Source of the DNA: Thermoplasmatota archaeon
GTDB taxonomy: Archaea > Thermoplasmatota > E2 > DHVEG-1
Direction of reading: 5' to 3'
DNA length: 8,791 bases
Assembly (NCBI GenBank): GCA_030612095.1
Contig: JAUWOO010000076.1
Coordinates: 1-8,791 of the forward strand
The notes beneath the pieces are model-generated. The model saw only the letters and a program-made list of their open reading frames with translations. It had not been told where the DNA came from and ran no database searches. A program made the translations under genes and the position numbers. Positions 6,297 through 8,791 of this stretch are shown piece by piece (the first letter of the stretch is position 1; the number at the start of each line of letters is the position of its first letter).

Positions 6297-7115
6297 TTAG
6301 TTTGTCAATTTTTTGGCCGGGGATCCACCGCGATTGGCAATTAATGTTTGAATTTCATCAAAATCTGACTCGTCGATGATTGGATCATGCTCACTTTTAT
6401 TTACATAATCTTCCCAATGAAGGTATCCGCAATAGGTTGTATTTTTAAGCATATTAGAAATAGTCTTTTTTGCCCAAAACCCCCCCTTTTTCGTTGGAAT
6501 TTCGGCAGAATTAAGCATTTTTACTATTTCACCCATACTTTTTCCATCTTTGTACCAGGAGTAAATGTCCTTTACGACATCGACTTCATTAGGATTAATT
6601 ATTAACTCTCCTTCAATATAATCATATCCATATGGTATGTTAAATCCTAGTACGCCACCGTTTGTTTTTGCTTTTTGCTCCATTCCAATGTAGACACGTT
6701 CACCAATTTGTTCAGACTCCAGTTGAGCAATCCGCTGAATTATATCCATAACGAATCTCCCCATGGCCGTTGACGTGTCAAGTGATTCAGACATTGAAAC
6801 AAATTCTTTTTCTTTTTGTTTAAGATATTCCATCATCATCATAAAATTCTTGGAATTTCTATGGATACGATCCATCTTAATTACCAGAAGAACATTCCAA
6901 TTATCCATTTCTTCCATCATCTTAGTGTATGCAGGACGTTTCACGTTTCTTCCAGAGTAGCCATCGTCAATGTATTCCCCCCCTACAATCCAATCTCTGG
7001 CTTTACAATAAGATCTGAGTTTATCTAATTGGGCATCCAAAGAAAACCCTTCTTTGGCCTGATCTTCAGTTGATACTCTAGTATAAATTGCTACTCTAAC
7101 GGGTTCTACATCCAT
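6297..7115 (-). CDS. Serine recombinase (resolvase catalytic domain plus Recombinase domain, no zinc ribbon)
   Basis: A 272-residue serine recombinase, clearly different in sequence from its downstream neighbour. The catalytic domain (about 6-150) has YTRVSTEDQ with R13 and nucleophile S15, R60 in KRPAYTKM, DRIHR with R83 and R86, and the E-helix ER (139-140). The Recombinase domain follows: IPYGYDYI (160-167), EIVKMLNSAEIPTKKGG, and TISNMLKNTTYCGYL. The IIDESDFDEIQTLI segment normally precedes a zinc ribbon, but the protein stops 15 residues later, so the zinc ribbon and coiled coil of large serine recombinases are absent. The start at 7115 is favoured by a TATA box about 27 bases upstream and no Shine-Dalgarno sequence, suggesting a leaderless mRNA. 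Small size and pairing with a second recombinase suggest a joint or successive function; this is inference. Confidence 0.92.
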   Translation of the reverse strand: MDVEPVRVAIYTRVSTEDQAKEGFSLDAQLDKLRSYCKARDWIVGGEYIDDGYSGRNVKRPAYTKMMEEMDNWNVLLVIKMDRIHRNSKNFMMMMEYLKQKEKEFVSMSESLDTSTAMGRFVMDIIQRIAQLESEQIGERVYIGMEQKAKTNGGVLGFNIPYGYDYIEGELIINPNEVDVVKDIYSWYKDGKSMGEIVKMLNSAEIPTKKGGFWAKKTISNMLKNTTYCGYLHWEDYVNKSEHDPIIDESDFDEIQTLIANRGGSPAKKLTN

Positions 7116-7137
7116 CCATTAATTCCAAGCAAATTTG

Positions 7138-7146
7138 AATTTATAA
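7138..7146 (-). promoter_or_regulatory. TATA box for the 7115 recombinase (leaderless-type)
   Basis: The minus strand reads TTATAAATT, centred about 27 bases upstream of ATG 7115, so transcription should begin at the start codon. No Shine-Dalgarno sequence is visible. This also argues against the out-of-frame ATG at 7119. Confidence 0.5.
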
Positions 7147-7198
7147 CATTATTGTATGCTATATATTATCTAACACTATAATAGAATAGACATATCAA

Positions 7199-7258
7199 AT
7201 TTTTTACAAAATTCGCAGAAACAGTATTTTTCGCATCGAAACCCCCCTCTTTTTCGTT
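7199..7258 (-). pseudogene. Short recombinase-like remnant
   Basis: The minus strand here reads FNEKEGGFDAKNTVS and then KN, which aligns without gaps to IPTKKGGFWAKKTIS (residues 206-220) of the adjacent recombinase, with 8 of 15 residues identical (K, G, G, F, A, K, T, S). In the best ten codons, 22 of 30 bases match, and most differences are at third positions or conservative. A TGA stop lies three codons upstream of this stretch and a TAA follows about ten codons later. No catalytic domain is present. It is probably a fragment of a third, decayed recombinase of the same family, but the match is short and chance similarity in A/G-rich DNA remains possible. Confidence 0.35.
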
Positions 7259-7773
7259 AAACTTTGCTCATCTTAAACATGTTTGCAATTTTGCAACGTA
7301 AAACTCCATTTACTCCAGTTATTCTGAAGATTCCACATCACCCCATGTCATTAATTTCTTGGAGAGATGTTATTATGTTGATCCAAATAATCGTGTTAGA
7401 TATTATCTATCGATATAATTACTGATTGCATGATAGATATAATTTAGCAAGGTAATTACTAATGATATCATGTATCACGTTAACACAAAAAGTAGTTGTT
7501 AATTTCGAAAGTTAAAAAGTTAAGATTATAACTTAACAAGTATTACTTAATTAAGCAGGCAAATAAACAATAGAATTTTGCTTTTTATTTTTACTGAAAT
7601 CATGATATTGTTTATCACTTTTTCAATTTTTAATCGCGTTTTTCCAAATATTAAATTATATCAAATATATAAAAATAGACCCAGATTTAGGGACCACTTA
7701 AAGTCAAGTAGTCTTTCAAACAGTGGAAAGCACCCTAGTACTCTTTCTAGGAACTGAATGAATAATGTGCGGA

Positions 7774-7842
7774 TCATTTGTTTGTCTTTAGGACTATAAG
7801 AAGTACGAGAGCAACTGTGAGAAAGACAAGTAATTTTTCCAT
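7774..7842 (-). CDS. 22-residue membrane-anchor-like ORF directly after the peptidase gene (+1 frame)
   Basis: The stop codon of the C25-type gene (TGA, 7846-7844) is followed by one base and then an ATG at 7842. The ORF encodes MEKLLVFLTVALVLLIVLK and a short polar tail (TNK) before TGA. This is a single hydrophobic helix with a positively charged end, the usual look of a C-terminal membrane anchor of a secreted archaeal protein. It may be a separate microprotein translated by coupling to the upstream gene. It may also be the natural C-terminus of the peptidase, put out of frame by one base: removing one T from the T5 run at 7859-7863 would join the frames. It has no Shine-Dalgarno sequence of its own that I can see. 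Confidence 0.4.
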   Translation of the reverse strand: MEKLLVFLTVALVLLIVLKTNK

Positions 7843-7843
7843 A

Positions 7844-8791
7844 TCATATTCCCAAATTAAAAATTAATACAACAATTTCATCCGTCATTTCCTTTTCGTC
7901 AATATCATATGCAATAGCTTTTAGCGTGCGTTGTCCAATTGTTTTTTCATCCCACAGATATTCATATGGATATTCATAATCCGTAGATTTTAGTTTATCA
8001 TCTATAAAAAATTCAACTCGCTCTATCTCATACCCACCATTAGTCACATATACCTCAACGTTAATCTCTCCAATGATTACTGGAGTAAAAAATGGTAGTA
8101 AACTGTTGTTTTTGACATATACTGCATCTTTAGGTTTTGTAATTTTAATATTTTTTTCAGGGTTTATTCTGGGATATATATGGAGTGTGGGATCACCATT
8201 TAATACCATTCCATAGTACCATTCTTTCTCCCATTGTTGATAGGGGGCTTGAGTCTCAAACCACTCACAAAATGCCTCACCCATACTTTTTCCTTCTCCA
8301 AGTGGTTCTGTGAAATCATCAAAATATAGCATACTACCACTTTTTGCAGAGGCAATTGTAATAAGCCCATATGTCGTATGAAAGATATATGCCCCAGCAA
8401 GGTAATTTTCATCAGTGAATCTTCCAGGACCACATGAAAAAAGATTGTAAAATAGAACCGGAGGATCTCGATCTTGTATGGTCTGCGAAAACACCCAATC
8501 CCCGTGATCAAAGAAGTATCCAAGATCAAATGGATATCCGTCACCTATTCCCCGTTCCCAGGTACCATAAGGGACAGGATCATTCTCACTAGGTGTCACA
8601 GTATCTTCGCCACCAAGATAATCGGTGCTCAATCTAGTATTCTTATCAGGATTAGCATAAACACCATTTACAAGCCATGTACCTACATATGTAATCGGCT
8701 TAAACTCTGGATCATATGTAAGACCTTCAACTGCACTTCCATCAGATTGACAGAGACGTGCAATGAAACCAAATCCACCCATCCATTCAGA
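7844..8791 (-). CDS. C25 (gingipain-like) cysteine peptidase with C-terminal Ig-like domain (5'-truncated by window edge)
   Basis: The visible 315 codons are the C-terminal part of a larger secreted protein; the frame is open to the right edge, so the ATG at 8782 is internal. Counting from that Met, the C25/clan CD pattern is present: His93-Gly94 in FFDHGDW, then a hydrophobic strand ending in catalytic Cys117 (VLFYNLFSCGPG), followed by YLAGAYIF, LGEGKSMGEAF and the family block MVLNGDPTLHIYP (192-204). Residues about 213-309 form a bacterial-Ig-like domain (VEFFIDDKLKSTD, PYEYLW, QRTLKAIAYD). Family members are extracellular endopeptidases, often Arg/Lys-specific; specificity here is unknown. 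The signal peptide and propeptide would lie outside the window. The frame ends in EIVVLIFNLGI with no membrane anchor, but an anchor-like ORF begins two bases after the stop codon. Confidence 0.8.
   Translation of the reverse strand, partial: SEWMGGFGFIARLCQSDGSAVEGLTYDPEFKPITYVGTWLVNGVYANPDKNTRLSTDYLGGEDTVTPSENDPVPYGTWERGIGDGYPFDLGYFFDHGDWVFSQTIQDRDPPVLFYNLFSCGPGRFTDENYLAGAYIFHTTYGLITIASAKSGSMLYFDDFTEPLGEGKSMGEAFCEWFETQAPYQQWEKEWYYGMVLNGDPTLHIYPRINPEKNIKITKPKDAVYVKNNSLLPFFTPVIIGEINVEVYVTNGGYEIERVEFFIDDKLKSTDYEYPYEYLWDEKTIGQRTLKAIAYDIDEKEMTDEIVVLIFNLGI

Larger units (their letters stand above)
7116..7773. other. AT-rich spacer upstream of the recombinase pair
   Basis: No intact gene is seen. 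The stretch contains the TATA box of the 7115 recombinase, a short recombinase-like remnant (7199-7258), tandem TTGCAA palindromes (7283-7288 and 7291-7296), a cluster of short dyads (7393-7486), and a weak GTTAAG/CTTAAC hairpin (7519-7524 with 7532-7537). Near the peptidase end there are two weak 5-bp hairpins (7713-7730 and 7734-7751). Confidence 0.6.

Noticed and set aside
7226..7242. Cys-rich reading FRCEKYCFCEFCKKF suggestive of a zinc finger, in another frame of the recombinase remnant
   Set aside because: No start codon, with stops shortly before and after; the frame matching the neighbouring recombinase explains the stretch better.
7375..7425. Plus-strand 16-codon ORF after GGAGAG (7361-7366), MLIQIIVLDIIYRYNY
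   Set aside because: Too short, in a dyad-rich AT segment, with no sign of conservation or a promoter; chance Shine-Dalgarno match is likely.
8200..8544. 114-codon minus-strand ORF overlapping the C25-type gene
   Set aside because: Different frame of the same strand, covering the conserved peptidase motifs; low-complexity shadow.

Overview
The window looks like chromosomal DNA of an AT-rich archaeon, most likely a Thermoplasmatota-type euryarchaeon. The evidence is a KH-domain protein of the archaeal Dim2/PNO1 type, an intron-less tRNA-Asn without encoded CCA, the KH + metallo-beta-lactamase + beta-CASP termination factor FttA (aCPSF1), and an archaeal 20S proteasome beta subunit that keeps the Thermoplasma-like Glu at the classical Asp17 position. 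TATA boxes sit about 22-28 bases upstream of several start codons, giving leaderless or very short-leader genes. The gingipain-like C25 peptidase at the right edge fits a protein-degrading lineage such as MBG-D/Thermoprofundales. That last placement is an inference.

Layout, left to right. (1) 1-451 (+): 3' part of the Dim2-like KH protein; its start lies outside the window. (2) 514-586 (+): tRNA-Asn(GTT), followed by a small hairpin and a T6 tract. (3) 833-1726 (+): a probable winged-helix regulator with a PLD/MIT-like C-terminal domain and a leaderless-type promoter. (4) Three core genes on the minus strand, each with its own TATA box: trkA-like RCK protein (5116-4457), psmB (4385-3750) and fttA (3670-1760). 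fttA converges on gene 3. (5) 5129-5435: AT-rich spacer with a diverged direct repeat (offset 135 bases) and a TGTAAA-N5-TTTACA dyad. (6) Two different serine recombinases on the minus strand (7115-6297 and 6188-5436), separated by a perfect 11-bp hairpin. (7) 7116-7773: AT-rich DNA with a short degenerate trace of a third recombinase and a cluster of dyads. (8) 8791-7844 (-): C-terminal part of a secreted C25-type peptidase with an Ig-like domain. A 22-codon membrane-anchor-like ORF follows it at once in the +1 frame.

The left two thirds is informational and housekeeping: rRNA maturation, tRNA, 3'-end formation, proteolysis and potassium-transport control. The right third is accessory. The paired recombinases, the repeats on both flanks and the recombinase remnant suggest a small integrated or decaying recombinase module between trkA and the peptidase gene. 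The most unusual elements are this recombinase pair with its flanking repeats and the out-of-frame membrane anchor behind the peptidase.
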